A DNA stretch of 64,000 bases from Streptomyces sp. V3I7 (lineage in GTDB: Bacteria > Actinomycetota > Actinomycetes > Streptomycetales > Streptomycetaceae): positions 2,831,001 to 2,895,000 of the forward strand of contig NZ_JAUSZK010000001.1 in NCBI RefSeq assembly GCF_030817495.1, in the 5' to 3' direction. Positions 48,323 to 56,555 of the stretch are shown here, piece by piece. The notes beneath the pieces are model-generated. The model was not told the DNA's origin and made no database searches. It saw only the letters and a program-made list of their open reading frames with translations. The first letter of the stretch is position 1; each line of letters begins with the position of its first letter. The position numbers and the translations under genes were made by a program.

Positions 48323-49848
48323 ACGGCGACCTCCGTCGCGTCGGTGGCGTCTGTGCGCCGGGCGGGGGTCTTCTCCCCGGCCGCCCGGATGACCTGGTAC
48401 TCCGCGAGGTCGACGCGGCGCGTGGCCCGCCGGAACTCGGTGGTGGTGCCGGGCCAGATGGTGGTGTTGCGCCCGCTCGCGTCCAGGTACCAGCTGGTGC
48501 AGCCGCCGGTGTTCCACACCGTGCGCTTCATGCGCTGCTGCACCTGGTGGTTCCAGGCCCGTACGGCGCTGGGGCGGGCGTCGAGGGCGGCGCGGCCCCC
48601 GAGGACGTCGAGCTGGCGGACGTAGTCGGCCAGGTAGTTCAGCTGCGACTCGATCATCAGGATCATCGAGGAGTTCCCGAGGCCGGTGTTGGGCCCGATG
48701 ATCGACATCCAGTTGGGGAAGCCGGCCGCGGTGGCGCCGCGCAGGGCCCGCATGCCGTCCTTCCAGCTCTCGGCGAGGGTCCTGCCCTCCGCCCCGACCA
48801 CGCGCTCGGCGATCGGCAGGTCGGTGACGTGGAAGCCGGTGCCGAAGACGATGGCGTCCACCTCGGCCTCGCTGCCGTCGGCGGCGACGACGGTCGACCC
48901 GCGGACCTCGCTCAGCCCGCTGGCGACGACGTCCACGTTGGGCCGCGCGAGGGCCGGATAGTACGTACTGGACAGCAGGATCCGCTTGCAGCCGATCCGG
49001 TAGTCGGGGGTGAGCTTGGCGCGCAGGGCCGGGTCCTTGACGGCACGGCCCATGTTGCGCAGCGCGAGCTTCTCGATGAACCCGAGTTCGCCCGGGTGCT
49101 TGGTGAACGCCTGGACCTGCAACTCCCGGATTCCCCACAGCAGTCCGCGGCGCAGCTGCGAGGTGAGGGGCAGCCGGCGGTGCATCCAGCGCTCGGCGTC
49201 ACTGATGTCCCGGTCGACGCGCGGCATCACCCAGGGCGGGGTGCGCTGGAAGAGGGTGAGCTTGGAGACGAGGGGCTGGACGGCCGGCACGATCTGGATG
49301 GCGGAGGCGCCGGTGCCGACCACGGCGACCCGCTTGCCGCGCAGGTCGTAGTCGTGGTCCCAGCGGGCGGAGTGGAACACCTTGCCGGGGAAGGAGTCGA
49401 GGCCGGGGATGTCCGGGACCTTCGGCTCGGACAGCGGCCCGGTGGCGGAGACGACGATGTCGGCGGAGAGCGAACCGCTGCTGGTCTCCACGTCCCAGCG
49501 CAGCTTCTCCGTGTCCCAGGTCATCCGCGTCACCTCGGTGCCGAAGCGCAGGTGGGGGCGCAGACCGAAGACGTCGGCGACGTGCTCCAGGTAGGCGCGG
49601 ATGTGCTCCTGCCCGGAGAAGGTGCGCGGCCAGTCGGGGTTGGGCGCGAAGGAGAACGAGTAGAGATGCGACGGGACGTCACACGCACACCCGGGATAAC
49701 TGTTGTCCCGCCAGGTGCCGCCGACGCTGTCGGCCCGCTCCAGGACGACGAAGTCGGTGATCCCCTCCCGGCGCAGCCGCACGGCGGCGCCCAGTCCCCC
49801 GAACCCGGACCCGATCACCGCCACCCGCACATGCTCGCGTTCGGCCAT
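48319..49848 (-). CDS. FAD-dependent monooxygenase, Baeyer-Villiger type (operon gene 1)
   Basis: A 509-aa flavoprotein with two Rossmann motifs, GSGFGGLG (13-20) and GTGASAIQ (about 185-192), and the BVMO fingerprint FPGKVFHSARWDHD (FxGxxxHxxxW). These enzymes insert oxygen into ketones giving esters or lactones. ATG 49848 follows GGAGGTTTCGCG. The gene starts a three-gene operon and is divergent from a MerR regulator with two palindromes between them. Substrate unknown. Confidence 0.92.
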   Translation of the reverse strand: MAEREHVRVAVIGSGFGGLGAAVRLRREGITDFVVLERADSVGGTWRDNSYPGCACDVPSHLYSFSFAPNPDWPRTFSGQEHIRAYLEHVADVFGLRPHLRFGTEVTRMTWDTEKLRWDVETSSGSLSADIVVSATGPLSEPKVPDIPGLDSFPGKVFHSARWDHDYDLRGKRVAVVGTGASAIQIVPAVQPLVSKLTLFQRTPPWVMPRVDRDISDAERWMHRRLPLTSQLRRGLLWGIRELQVQAFTKHPGELGFIEKLALRNMGRAVKDPALRAKLTPDYRIGCKRILLSSTYYPALARPNVDVVASGLSEVRGSTVVAADGSEAEVDAIVFGTGFHVTDLPIAERVVGAEGRTLAESWKDGMRALRGATAAGFPNWMSIIGPNTGLGNSSMILMIESQLNYLADYVRQLDVLGGRAALDARPSAVRAWNHQVQQRMKRTVWNTGGCTSWYLDASGRNTTIWPGTTTEFRRATRRVDLAEYQVIRAAGEKTPARRTDATDATEVAV

Positions 49849-49886
49849 CGCGAAACCTCCAGCCATCCCGTCGGACCCTTGGATCT

Positions 49887-49948
49887 CGCCAGTGAATACT
49901 GGCGCAATGGAAGGGAGAGTAGAGCAGCCCCCTACCGATGGGTAGGGG
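49887..49948. promoter_or_regulatory. Two perfect palindromes in the BVMO/MerR intergenic region
   Basis: CGCCAGT-GAAT-ACTGGCG (49887-49904) and CCCCTACC-GATG-GGTAGGGG (49929-49948), each with perfect arms and a 4-nt loop, lie between the monooxygenase start and the MerR GTG. A third TACCGGCGGTA (49965-49975) is near the MerR start. They are candidate operators for the MerR protein. Confidence 0.55.
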
Positions 49949-49992
49949 TCGGGGAAGGGAAAGTTACCGGCGGTACACCTTAGGCTGCGAGC

Positions 49993-50691
49993 GTGGCAGA
50001 CGACGGCGGACGAGGCGGCGGTACCGGGAAGCACGGCGCGGGCGAGCGCGGCGCCCCCCGCGAGTACCGCATGGAGGAGCTGGCCCGCCTCGCCGGCATC
50101 ACCGTGCGCACCCTGCGCTTCTACCGCGAACGCAAGCTGATCCCGCCGCCCCGCCGCGAGGGCCGTGTCGCCTGGTACGACGAGCACCATCTGGCCCGCC
50201 TGCGCACGATCACGGCCCTGCTGGAGCGCGGCCACACCCTCAGCGGCATCGCCGAGCTCGCGGAGGCCTTCGACCACGGCCGCGACGTCGCCGACCTGCT
50301 CGGCGTCGGCACGCCCACGGAGGAGGAGCCGGTCCGCCTCACCCCGGAGGACCTCGCCGACCACTTCGGCGCCGAGGCCACCCCGGACAATCTCGCGGCC
50401 GCCATGGACCTCGGCTACCTGGGTACCGACGGCGACGAACTGGTCCACATCAGCCGCAGCCTGCTGGACGTGTCCGCCACGCTGGTCCGCGAGGGCATCC
50501 CGCTGGCCGAGGTCCTCATGGCCGGCAAGCGCGTCCGCGAGCACACCGAGGCCCTCGCCGACCTCTTCGCCGACCTCGTCCTGCGCCACGCCCCCGAGGA
50601 GGACCTCCAGCGCCTGCGACCCCTGGCCCGCGATGCGGTCCAGGCGGAACTGTCACTGGCCCTGGACAGGCGGCTGCGCAAGCAGGCCTGA
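49993..50691 (+). CDS. MerR family transcriptional regulator
   Basis: A 232-aa regulator with the MerR HTH: YRMEELARLAGITVRTLRFY and ERKLIPPPRREGRVAWYDEHH (about 25-67), coiled dimer helix (about 68-90), and a C-terminal domain without metal-binding cysteines, thus likely a ligand sensor. GTG 49993 has no ribosome-binding site and TAGGCT (49981-49986) six bases before it, so a leaderless transcript is likely. Divergent from the monooxygenase operon, which it probably controls. Confidence 0.88.
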   Translation: MADDGGRGGGTGKHGAGERGAPREYRMEELARLAGITVRTLRFYRERKLIPPPRREGRVAWYDEHHLARLRTITALLERGHTLSGIAELAEAFDHGRDVADLLGVGTPTEEEPVRLTPEDLADHFGAEATPDNLAAAMDLGYLGTDGDELVHISRSLLDVSATLVREGIPLAEVLMAGKRVREHTEALADLFADLVLRHAPEEDLQRLRPLARDAVQAELSLALDRRLRKQA

Positions 50692-50702
50692 CCCAAGCCC
50701 GT

Positions 50703-51506
50703 CTAGAGGTCGTAGACGACGGTCACCGGAGCGTGGTCGGACCACCGCTCGGTGTGCGTGGCCGCCCGCTCCACGAAGCCCTTGACGGCCTTGGCCGCGA
50801 GCCCGGGCGTCGAGACGTGGTAGTCGATCCTCCACCCTGCGTCGCTGTCGAAGGCCCGCCCCCGGTACGACCACCAGGTGTACGGCCCCTCGACGTCCGG
50901 GTGCAGCGCCCGTACGACATCGACGTAGCCGCCGTCGGTCTCGTCGAGGACCCGGCTCAGCCACTCCCGCTCCTCCGGCAGGAAGCCGGAGTTCTTGCGG
51001 TTGCCGCGCCAGTTCTTGAGGTCGGCCTCCTGGTGGGCGATGTTCCAGTCGCCGCAGACGACGACCTCGCGTCCGTCGGCGGCGGCCCGCTCGCGCAGGC
51101 CCTTCAGGTAAGCGAGGAACTCGCCCATGAAGCGGACCTTCTCGTCCTGCCGCTCGGTGCCCACCTCGCCGGAGGGGAGGTAGAGGGAGGCGACCGTCAC
51201 ACCGGGCAGTTCGACCTCGACGTACCGCCCGCTCGCATCGAACTCGGCCGAGCCGAATCCGACCTGGACACGGTCGGGCTCGCGCCGCGTGTAAAGGGAG
51301 ACGCCCGCGCGGCCCTTGGCGGCGGCCGGGGCGTGGACGACGTGCCAGCCGTCGGGCTGCCGTACGCCCTCGGGCAGTTGCTGGGGCTCGGCGCGCACCT
51401 CCTGGAGGCAGAGCACGTCCGCGGAGGTCTCCGCGAGCCACTCGACGAAGCCCTTCTTCGCCGCGGCCCGCAGTCCGTTCACATTCACCGAGGTCACAGT
51501 CAGCAC
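50703..51506 (-). CDS. xthA: Exodeoxyribonuclease III
   Basis: Mg-dependent 3'-5' exonuclease/AP endonuclease of base-excision repair. The 267-aa protein begins TVTSVNVNGLRAA, with metal Glu in CLQEVRAEPQQL, the GDWNIAHQEADL motif, GWRIDYHVST and the terminal SDHAPVTVVYDL. GTG 51506 is taken; an upstream reading would add unrelated residues. Convergent with MerR, stops 11 bp apart. Confidence 0.94.
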   Translation of the reverse strand: MLTVTSVNVNGLRAAAKKGFVEWLAETSADVLCLQEVRAEPQQLPEGVRQPDGWHVVHAPAAAKGRAGVSLYTRREPDRVQVGFGSAEFDASGRYVEVELPGVTVASLYLPSGEVGTERQDEKVRFMGEFLAYLKGLRERAAADGREVVVCGDWNIAHQEADLKNWRGNRKNSGFLPEEREWLSRVLDETDGGYVDVVRALHPDVEGPYTWWSYRGRAFDSDAGWRIDYHVSTPGLAAKAVKGFVERAATHTERWSDHAPVTVVYDL

Positions 51507-51573
51507 CCGGGCACGATACCGGCACACTGGACCACGCCCGACCGACCGACCGCATGGATAGATGGTGCCCCGC

Positions 51574-52050
51574 ATGAACATACGCCGCGTCCGGTTCGAC
51601 CACCCCGACGCCGTGAAGCTCAGCGACGAGGTCCAGGCCGAGTACCACGTGCGCTACGGCGACGGCGGCGACGCCACCGAGCTGAACACGACCGACTTCG
51701 ATCCGCCACAGGGCGTGTTCCTGATCGCCTACGACGAGCACGACCGCCCCGTGGCCACCGGCGGCTGGCGCAGCCAGGACGAGAACGGCGAGGGCAACCA
51801 GAACGGCGACGCCGAGCTCAAGCGCATGTACGTGATCACGGAGATGCGCGGCCACGGCCTCGCCCGCCGCATACTGGCCGCCCTGGAAGCCGACGCCCGC
51901 ACGGCCGGCCGCACCCGCATGGTCCTGGAGACCGGCACCAAGCAGCCCGAAGCGGTCGCCCTCTACCGCTCGAGTGGCTACACCCCCTGCACGAAGTTCG
52001 GCTTCTACCGCTTCCACGCGGAGAGCCTGTGCTTCGCCAAGGCGCTCTGA
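51574..52050 (+). CDS. GNAT family N-acetyltransferase
   Basis: A 158-aa acetyltransferase: AELKRMYVITEMRGHGLARR contains the R/Q-x-x-G-x-G/A acetyl-CoA motif, and AVALYRSSGYTPCTKFGFYR is motif B. Substrate unknown. ATG 51574 follows a short leader; an in-frame start at 51562 is the alternative. It is the last core gene before the accessory segment. Confidence 0.86.
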   Translation: MNIRRVRFDHPDAVKLSDEVQAEYHVRYGDGGDATELNTTDFDPPQGVFLIAYDEHDRPVATGGWRSQDENGEGNQNGDAELKRMYVITEMRGHGLARRILAALEADARTAGRTRMVLETGTKQPEAVALYRSSGYTPCTKFGFYRFHAESLCFAKAL

Positions 52051-52123
52051 TCGCCTGCACAGGACCCACCGACGGGCCGGGCAGCGGCGGTAGTTCGCGC
52101 TCGGCCCGGGCTCGCCGCGCCTG

Positions 52124-52213
52124 CCCCGGAAACGCCGAGACCCCGCCTGATCCAGTGGATCGGACGGGGTCTTGCGAACTACTCCGAGAGAACTCGGGAG
52201 AGTTGATGCGTGG
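52124..52213. repeat. Left 90-bp direct repeat (hairpins) flanking the accessory segment
   Basis: Begins CCCCGGAAACG, has a hairpin with arms AGACCCC/GGGGTCT and inner GATCC/GGATC (52138-52172), a second CCGAG-AGAA-CTCGG hairpin (52184-52197), and ends GATGCGTGG. It is about two thirds identical to 56320-56411, with paired substitutions conserving both stems. The stem can also terminate the GNAT gene. Confidence 0.75.
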
Positions 52214-52419
52214 GGTGTTCACGAGTGCTGATGACGTGCGGCGATAAGAGGCCCTGAAGATCGTTCTGCGTGCTGACGAAGGTCGTTCCCCAGCCGCCAG
52301 GGAAACGGAACCGGTCGCCGCCGTTCGGCCGCTCGTGAGGTGTGCGTGACCGGCCCGCTGCTCTGTGCCCCTCTTCTGGGTGATGGCGCCGGGGCGAGTT
52401 TCGAAGTAGTTTCAAAGTT
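52214..52419. other. Non-coding leader of the accessory pair
   Basis: A 206-bp stretch without a credible gene. It ends in GTTTCAAAGTT before the ATG of the antitoxin-like gene. Its AT content is higher near 52400-52420, which may hold the promoter of the pair. Confidence 0.5.
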
Positions 52420-52899
52420 ATGAGCACCGAGAACGCCGCCGTGAACTTCTCCGAGCTGGTGAACAAGAACAAGCAGACCCTTGCCCGGCTCCAGGAATCG
52501 CCGAGACTGCTGCTGCACCGCAGAGACGGCGAGGATCTGGTCCTCACCACCGCGGCGCGGGCCGAGCAGGACCAGACGGTGGTGTCGGCAGCCACCCGGA
52601 TGCTGGCCGCGATGGCGCGCCGGGAGCCCGGCAGCATGGAACTGCTCCTCGACATAATGCCGGACGCATTCCCGTGGGTCCGTTTCCTGCCCGAGTCCGA
52701 TCTGCACGCTTTCGCTGTCGAGCTGGTCGACACCATGCGCGCCGCGGACTCAGTCGGCAACAGCGCCTCTGTCGCCCAGTTGCTCATCGCCTGGCAGCAC
52801 ACCGCCGAGGTCTACTCCGACCCCGAACTGCTGGCCGCGCTGACCAGGGATCACGGCGAGGACTACGGCCCGGCAGCAGACCCACGGGGCGTCGCATGA
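52420..52899 (+). CDS. Phd-like antitoxin/hypothetical protein
   Basis: A 159-aa protein. The N-terminus (MSTENAAVNFSELVNKNKQT, then LHRRDGEDLVLTTAARAEQD) resembles Phd/prevent-host-death folds: a NFSELV entry and an LxRRDGEDLVL strand. The C-terminal half (about 80-159) is a helical extension. ATG overlaps the next gene by 4 bp (ATGA), as in toxin-antitoxin operons. I infer it is the antitoxin of the pair. Confidence 0.65.
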   Translation: MSTENAAVNFSELVNKNKQTLARLQESPRLLLHRRDGEDLVLTTAARAEQDQTVVSAATRMLAAMARREPGSMELLLDIMPDAFPWVRFLPESDLHAFAVELVDTMRAADSVGNSASVAQLLIAWQHTAEVYSDPELLAALTRDHGEDYGPAADPRGVA

Positions 52900-53255
52900 C
52901 CGCGAGTCGCGGCGACCGCGCCGCACCCCCGGCACCGGACGGCCACTGGGAGGTCCGCTTCGCCGACGCCGCCTCGGCCAAGGGCTGGGAGAGCCTCGCC
53001 CAGCAGGCCCGCGAGAACACCTACCGCGCCTGGACGACTATGCGCACCGCCCCCAGACCGGCCACCGAGACACCCCGGCACCACCGGCTCAAGGGCGGTC
53101 TGGCGCACGGAACCCACCGCGGACAGACCTGCGAGCAATGGCAGATCGAGGTGACCGGCGGCGGCCGCATCTGGTACCTCCTGGACACCGCCCGCGACAC
53201 CTGCTGGATCACCTTCGCAGGCACCGGGCATCCGCGAGCCACAGACCGACGCTGA
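52896..53255 (+). CDS. RelE-like putative toxin
   Basis: A 119-aa protein with WEVRFADAASAKGWESLAQQ, a basic LKGGLAHGTHRGQTCEQWQI segment and GRIWYLLDTARDTCWITFAG ending, consistent with a RelE-like beta-sheet with exposed basic residues and a C-terminal TGHP-x-ATD motif. It is translationally coupled to the previous gene. The family assignment is by pattern and is moderate. The alternative is a small unrelated hypothetical. Confidence 0.6.
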   Translation: MTASRGDRAAPPAPDGHWEVRFADAASAKGWESLAQQARENTYRAWTTMRTAPRPATETPRHHRLKGGLAHGTHRGQTCEQWQIEVTGGGRIWYLLDTARDTCWITFAGTGHPRATDRR

Positions 53256-53496
53256 GCCGGCACAGCCGGGTGGGCGGGACGCACAACGAGGAGATGACCA
53301 GGCTCGACTCGCCGAAGTTCGTTCCACATGTGCGTAACGATCGTTTCCCGACTCTGGGCCGAGTTCAGCGATTGCAGGGCTGCAGGGCGCCTGGTCATGC
53401 GCCGATGGACCAGCCGGTGCAACACCGACTTCCTCGGCCCGGAACGACTGATCCGGGCATGACGCTGAATCCGGCGAATGGTTGCTTCCCGCGTTC
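53256..53496. other. Intergenic region, no gene seen
   Basis: 241 bp between convergent genes with no supported coding frame, RNA or strong hairpin. Confidence 0.5.
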
Positions 53497-54654
53497 TCAG
53501 GAGTGGCGGTGATACGCCTTGTTGGCGATACGCCAGCTGTCGTCGGTGCGGACCAGCAGGAAAATGTCGGTGAACGTGTCTGCGCCGTGCGAGAGCGTCA
53601 TGGTTGCAGTCGCGACGGTGCCGTGGACGTCGATGGCGTCGATGCGGCGGGAGCGGGTCGGTTCGTCCGGGGCCGGCCGGCCTTGGAAGAGAGCGCAGTA
53701 TTCGTCCAGGCGCCAGGAGACGAATGCGCCGTCGCGGAGCCCCTCGATGTGGGCAGTGGGCAGGAACGCGTCGCTGAAGTGGGTGGGGTCCCCGGTGGAG
53801 TGTCCGCGGATGTAGGCGCGGAGCGGTTCGAGTACGGCGTCTTCTGCGGCGGGGACCGTGGCGGCAACCGCGATGTCGGCCTCAGGGGCGGCAGGGGTGT
53901 CGGCCAGGCCGGCTGCGCTGCGCAAGGGGGTGTTGGACGCGGCGGCCAGCAGAGCCATGTCCTTGGCCAGCGCGCCGATGGTGAATTCGGCCATGACAGC
54001 GCCGGGCTGGTCGGCGAGGAAGGGCCGTTTGCGGGCCACGAGCCCGCCGAGTTGGCCGAGTTCGAGGACGTCAAGTACCTGGGCACGGGTCAGGTCGAGG
54101 GCATCGGCTTGCCGTAGTGAGTCGCGCAGCGCGAGGACGGCGCCGGCGAGGCTGTTGTTGGCGATCAGCTTCAGCGCGGCGGCAGTGGCGGCGTCATCGA
54201 CGTGCCGGATGGTGCCCAGCGCTTCCAGAACCGGTCGGACTCGATCAAGCGCGTCTTGGTAGGCGGCGGCAAGAATCTGCAGGGTTCCGGCGGCGGCGGC
54301 CGGAACAGAGCCGAGCACGGGCGCGTGGACGTAGGCCGGGCCGAGTTGCCGGGACAGCTTCGACGCTTCGGCGGGAGCGATGGTGCTGGTGTTCAGCACC
54401 ATCGTGTCCGTTCGCAGCGAGCCACGGACGTCGTCGAGAACCTGCTGGCAGGCCGGGCCGTCGAACAATGCCAGGAGCACGAAGTCGGCCTTCGCCACGG
54501 CGTCGTTCGGATCGCCGGTCGTCTTGACGGCACCTGATGTGCGCCCCGAGCGTGTCCAGCCGACGACGTCCCAGCCCTGGGTGGCCAGTCGTGTCGCGAT
54601 CGCCTCGCCCATGCGCCCCAGGCCGAGGACGGCGATCGTGTGCGGTGTGGTCAT
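53497..54654 (-). CDS. HIBADH-type dehydrogenase fused to an NTF2-like domain
   Basis: A 385-aa two-domain protein. Residues about 1-260: hydroxyacid dehydrogenase with AVLGLGRMGEAIATRLATQG, NTSTIAPAEA and LKLIANNS. Residues about 275-385: an NTF2-like (lumazine-binding/SnoaL) domain, with YIRGHSTGDPTHFSDAFLPT, IEGLRDGAFVSWRLDEYCAL and a C-terminal DIFLLVRTDDSWRIANKAYH. The junction at about 265-275 is Ala/Pro-rich. ATG 54654 is used. Divergent from a LysR regulator, its probable controller. Confidence 0.85.
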   Translation of the reverse strand: MTTPHTIAVLGLGRMGEAIATRLATQGWDVVGWTRSGRTSGAVKTTGDPNDAVAKADFVLLALFDGPACQQVLDDVRGSLRTDTMVLNTSTIAPAEASKLSRQLGPAYVHAPVLGSVPAAAAGTLQILAAAYQDALDRVRPVLEALGTIRHVDDAATAAALKLIANNSLAGAVLALRDSLRQADALDLTRAQVLDVLELGQLGGLVARKRPFLADQPGAVMAEFTIGALAKDMALLAAASNTPLRSAAGLADTPAAPEADIAVAATVPAAEDAVLEPLRAYIRGHSTGDPTHFSDAFLPTAHIEGLRDGAFVSWRLDEYCALFQGRPAPDEPTRSRRIDAIDVHGTVATATMTLSHGADTFTDIFLLVRTDDSWRIANKAYHRHS

Positions 54655-54681
54655 GCGCGCCAGAATGGTGCACCACGAAGG

Positions 54682-54696
54682 CTGCGACAAGCGCAG
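54682..54696. promoter_or_regulatory. LysR box (T-N11-A) between dehydrogenase and LysR gene
   Basis: CTGCG-ACAAG-CGCAG has perfect arms and contains the T-N11-A pattern (T54683 to A54695). It lies 28 bp from the dehydrogenase start and 54 bp from the LysR start, typical of divergent LysR control. Confidence 0.6.
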
Positions 54697-54749
54697 ATTG
54701 TGCAGGCCAGCCCTGCGGAGTTCGCATACCGGCTGGGCATACTGGCGCC

Positions 54750-55721
54750 ATGGAACTGACGGTGTGGCGGACCTTCGTGACCGTATGCCGGCTCGGGTCT
54801 CTGTCGGCGGCGGCCGCCGAGCTCCATCACACGCAGTCGGCCGTCTCCCGGCAGATCGCCGGGCTGGAGCGGCAGCTCGGCGTGCCGCTGATCGAGCGGC
54901 ACGCGCGCGGTGTGCGCCCGACGCCTGCCGGTGAGGTGTTCCGGCACCACGCTCTGGCCACGCTCAGCGAGGCCGACCGCGCCGTACGTGCCGCACGGGA
55001 GGCCGGCGACGGGGCGTTCAACCGGCCGCTGACGGTCGGCGCGACACCTTCTCTTGCCGCAGGGATCGTCCCCGAGGCCATCCGGGCCCTGCAGAAGGAG
55101 ACCGGATCCATCCGGTGGAGCCTGCTCCCCGGCTTGAGCGCACAACTGCACCACCGTGTGACCACCGGCGATCTCGACGTTGCCATCGTCACCGATGCAC
55201 CGCCAGGGCTGCCCCATGACCCGCGGGTCGAACGCCGGTTCCTCGGGCTGGACGACATGGTCGTCGCACTGCCCGTCGACCATCCACAGGCCGGGCGCGG
55301 CCCAGTGCGCATGCAGACACTGGCCGACCAGACCTGGGTCGAGGACAACGACGGCTCAGCGGCACTCCTGCACCAGCACGCCGCCCGCGCCGGAGTCAGC
55401 GCCTGTATCGACCTCACCGCGGCCGATCTGCCCGGCAAGCTGGCCCTGGTCGCAACCGGCCATGCGATCGCGCTGATACCCGGGGTGTTGACACGCGCGC
55501 TGCGGCCCGATGTCACCACGGTGAGCCTCGTCAATCCCCCGGCACGCGGCATCTACACGGTCACACCAGGTCGTGGCCCCCACCCCTGCGCAGCGCCCCT
55601 GCTCGACCAGCTCGCCACAGCCTTCGCCTCGGTCCGTCCTGCCCACGCCGCGCACCGGCCGACCGGTACGGATGCCCACCCCACTGGGCCGGCACTTTAC
55701 GACGGCATCACGGACTCGTAA
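54750..55721 (+). CDS. LysR family transcriptional regulator
   Basis: A 323-aa LTTR with the N-terminal HTH (VCRLGSLSAAAAELHHTQSAVSRQIAGLERQLG, residues 12-44; shorter parts in the start of that frame) and a C-terminal substrate-binding domain with DLDVAIVTDAPPGLP. It ends in an unusual His/Pro/Thr-rich tail. ATG 54750 is used. It is divergent from the fusion dehydrogenase with a T-N11-A box between. Confidence 0.9.
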   Translation: MELTVWRTFVTVCRLGSLSAAAAELHHTQSAVSRQIAGLERQLGVPLIERHARGVRPTPAGEVFRHHALATLSEADRAVRAAREAGDGAFNRPLTVGATPSLAAGIVPEAIRALQKETGSIRWSLLPGLSAQLHHRVTTGDLDVAIVTDAPPGLPHDPRVERRFLGLDDMVVALPVDHPQAGRGPVRMQTLADQTWVEDNDGSAALLHQHAARAGVSACIDLTAADLPGKLALVATGHAIALIPGVLTRALRPDVTTVSLVNPPARGIYTVTPGRGPHPCAAPLLDQLATAFASVRPAHAAHRPTGTDAHPTGPALYDGITDS

Positions 55722-56319
55722 GCCGGGGCTCTTCGGGATGGGGATACCGCTGGCTTTCCCAACTGTCAGACGTGGTTTGGCGTTTCTGGTGCATCGTACT
55801 GGCAGAGCTGGCCGAGGCCGCCGGGCGGGCTACCTGTTCCGGCCCGGCCGGAAGGTGGAGGCGGCGAAGAACCTGGTGTCCTCGTGGCCGGCCCGGCACG
55901 GGCCGCCCGCCGGGCTGCCGCCGCTGTCGGCCCGCCGTCTGCGCCCCAAACACGGCCCGGCACCAGGCCAGGTCGCCCAGACCCTCCTGGTCGCCCTCAT
56001 GGTCCCGCCGGCAACCTCGACATCCTCGAAACCTGGCTCTACCAGCGCACCGGCACCCAACTCACCGACACCAGCTTCGACTGCCGACACCATCCCCCAA
56101 CAACCGGAACAGCCGGAGAATGCCCCGCCCACAGGGATCGGACGGCCACCTCCGCCCACTGAATGAACCGCCACTCGAAGAACAATCCCCACACCTGATC
56201 GCGGCCAGCCCCGGCGCCCCGGGGCTGGCCGCCATGCCTTCAGCAGCCTGCGGCAGCACACCAACCCAGCCCCCACCACGGACCGCTGCCGTCCACCACC
56301 CCGGACAGGCTCGAACAAG
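55722..56319. other. Degenerate accessory DNA, no gene supported
   Basis: About 600 bp with several overlapping open frames but none with conserved content or a ribosome-binding site. The proline- and arginine-rich translations look like shadows of high-GC DNA. Possibly the remains of a mobile element or lost gene. Confidence 0.5.
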
Positions 56320-56411
56320 CCCCGGAAACGACGAAGATCCCGACCGATCATGAAGATCGGCGGGATCTCGTCAACCGACCTTGAGTTAACTCAAGAACGG
56401 CCGATGCGTGG
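56320..56411. repeat. Right 92-bp direct repeat abutting tRNA-Ala
   Basis: Matches the left copy: CCCCGGAAACG, hairpin AGATCCCG/CGGGATCT with inner CCGATC/GATCGG (56335-56368), a perfect palindrome CTTGAGTTAACTCAAG (56380-56395), and GATGCGTGG. It overlaps the last three bases of the tRNA 3' end (minus strand), so one copy acts as the tRNA terminator. Confidence 0.75.
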
Positions 56412-56482
56412 ACCTGAGGGGATTTGAACCCCTGGCCCCCTCGATGCGAACGAGGTGCGCTACCGGACTGCGCCACAGGCCC
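56409..56482 (-). tRNA. tRNA-Ala (CGC)
   Basis: A 74-nt cloverleaf on the minus strand. The acceptor GGGCCTG pairs with CAGGTCC and has the G3-U70 pair that is the alanine identity element. The D arm is GCGC/GCGC. The anticodon stem CCTCG/CGAGG carries loop TTCGCAT with anticodon CGC (codon GCG). The T arm has AGGGG-TTCAAAT-CCCCT. Discriminator is A73; CCA is not encoded. Confidence 0.96.
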
Positions 56483-56555
56483 TTGCAACGAGTGAAACTC
56501 TAGCATCCCGATCAGGGTGCTTGGAAATCCGCTCCGGGACTGGTCAGCGGGGGCG

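Noticed and set aside
55573..56166. Several overlapping frames after lysR as a transposase or integrase
   Set aside because: No recognisable catalytic residues or family blocks in any frame.
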